DNA of 6,871 nt from Thiobacillus sp. UBA2487 (GTDB lineage Bacteria > Pseudomonadota > Gammaproteobacteria > Burkholderiales > Sulfuriferulaceae). Position 1 is the stretch's first letter. Every line of letters starts with the position of its first letter. Made by a program: the position numbers and the translations under genes. The notes beneath the pieces were generated by a model. It worked only from the letters and a program-made list of their open reading frames with translations. It ran no database searches and was not told the origin of the DNA. This document shows, in pieces, positions 6,320-6,871 of the stretch. The stretch covers positions 1,058 through 7,928 of the forward strand of contig DDOT01000074.1 in NCBI GenBank assembly GCA_002341815.1, in the 5' to 3' direction.

Positions 6320-6871
6320 ATGAAAATTCAGATAAAACAGGGCCGTATTATTGATCCGGCCTCCGGTCTGGATCGGGTGGGCGATGTGTGTGTAGCCGCA
6401 GGTCGTATTGTTGCGTTGGGCGATCCCCCTGCCGATTTTTTGCCGAACCAGATTGTGGATGCCAGGGGTTGTGTGGTGATGCCTGGTTTGGTTGATTTGG
6501 CCGTGCGTTTGCGTGAACCCGGTAACGAATATCGCGCCACGCTGGAATCAGAAATGCAGGCGGCCTGTGCCGGGGGCGTCACGTCGCTGGCCTGCCCGCC
6601 AGATACCAACCCGCCACTGGATGAGACCGGGTTGGTCGAAATGCTCAAGTTTCGTGCAAAAAACCTGAATCGTTTGCACGTGTATCCGCTAGGGGCACTC
6701 ACACAAAAGCTGGCGGGTGAGCGTTTAACCGAAATGGCCGAATTATTCGATGCCGGCTGTGTCGGGTTTTCTCAGGCCGATGCCCCGGTAGCCGATACCC
6801 AGGTATTGATGCGCGCCATGGAATATGCTGCCACATTCGGCTTTACCATCTGGTTGCGTCCGCAAGACAGC
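6320..6871 (+). CDS. pyrC': Dihydroorotase-like protein lacking the HxH metal ligands (PyrC-prime type), 3' truncated by window edge
   Basis: The first 184 codons of an amidohydrolase-fold protein with no stop before the edge. It starts with the beta-sandwich segment and enters the barrel at PGLVDLAVRLREPG (55-68). A working dihydroorotase has D-x-H-x-H-x-R here; this protein has Ala61 and Arg63 in place of the two zinc-binding histidines. The rest of the family signature is kept, including REPG, GGVTSLACPPDTNPP (85-99) and GALTQKLAGERLTEMAEL (125-142). This pattern matches the inactive partner encoded after pyrB in Pseudomonas, which forms a dodecamer with the ATCase chain. By inference it is a structural or regulatory subunit of ATCase, and a true dihydroorotase should be encoded elsewhere. 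GGGGAA at 6305-6310, nine bases before the ATG, is a fair ribosome site. Later ligand positions lie outside the window. Confidence 0.92.
   Translation, partial: MKIQIKQGRIIDPASGLDRVGDVCVAAGRIVALGDPPADFLPNQIVDARGCVVMPGLVDLAVRLREPGNEYRATLESEMQAACAGGVTSLACPPDTNPPLDETGLVEMLKFRAKNLNRLHVYPLGALTQKLAGERLTEMAELFDAGCVGFSQADAPVADTQVLMRAMEYAATFGFTIWLRPQDS

Noticed and set aside
6328..6702. Minus-strand open frame of 124 codons opposite the dihydroorotase-like gene
   Set aside because: The plus strand encodes a clear amidohydrolase there; the antisense product is low in complexity (Ser, Pro, Thr) and matches nothing I know.

Overview
This window looks like a stretch of ordinary chromosome from a beta- or gammaproteobacterium. 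I lean towards a betaproteobacterium of the Nitrosomonadales kind, from the protein sequences and the moderate GC content, but this is an impression without database support. Nearly all of it is coding. I see no RNA gene, insertion sequence, CRISPR array, attachment site or prophage remnant.

Left part (1-1982). A plus-strand glutamate racemase gene (murI, 76-891) runs tail to tail into a minus-strand alanine racemase gene (alr, 909-1982). The two stop codons are only 17 bases apart, and a small hairpin lies at the junction. Both enzymes make the D-amino acids used in peptidoglycan.

Middle part (1979-3494). The replicative helicase gene dnaB is on the minus strand and shares an ATGA stop/start overlap with alr, so the pair is probably one dnaB-alr transcript. 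It starts in a 127-base divergent region (3368-3494) holding a good extended -10 element for dnaB and four copies of GGCGA.

Right part (3495-6871). A plus-strand series runs off the window: a small single-domain rhodanese, yqgE (UPF0301), ruvX/yqgF (RNase H-fold nuclease), pyrR, pyrB (aspartate carbamoyltransferase catalytic chain) and a dihydroorotase-like gene cut by the window edge. From yqgE to pyrB each gene overlaps the next. The last gene has lost both histidines of the metal-binding HxH motif, so it matches the inactive 'PyrC-prime' partner of Pseudomonas-type aspartate carbamoyltransferase rather than a working dihydroorotase. PyrB and this pseudo-enzyme would form the ATCase complex for step 2 of pyrimidine synthesis. 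PyrR is a phosphoribosyltransferase-fold regulator or uracil salvage enzyme.

I found no clearly new system. The points most worth a second look are the metal-site loss in the dihydroorotase homologue, a PyrR gene with no room for a leader RNA in front of it, and the GGCGA-rich divergent promoter region.
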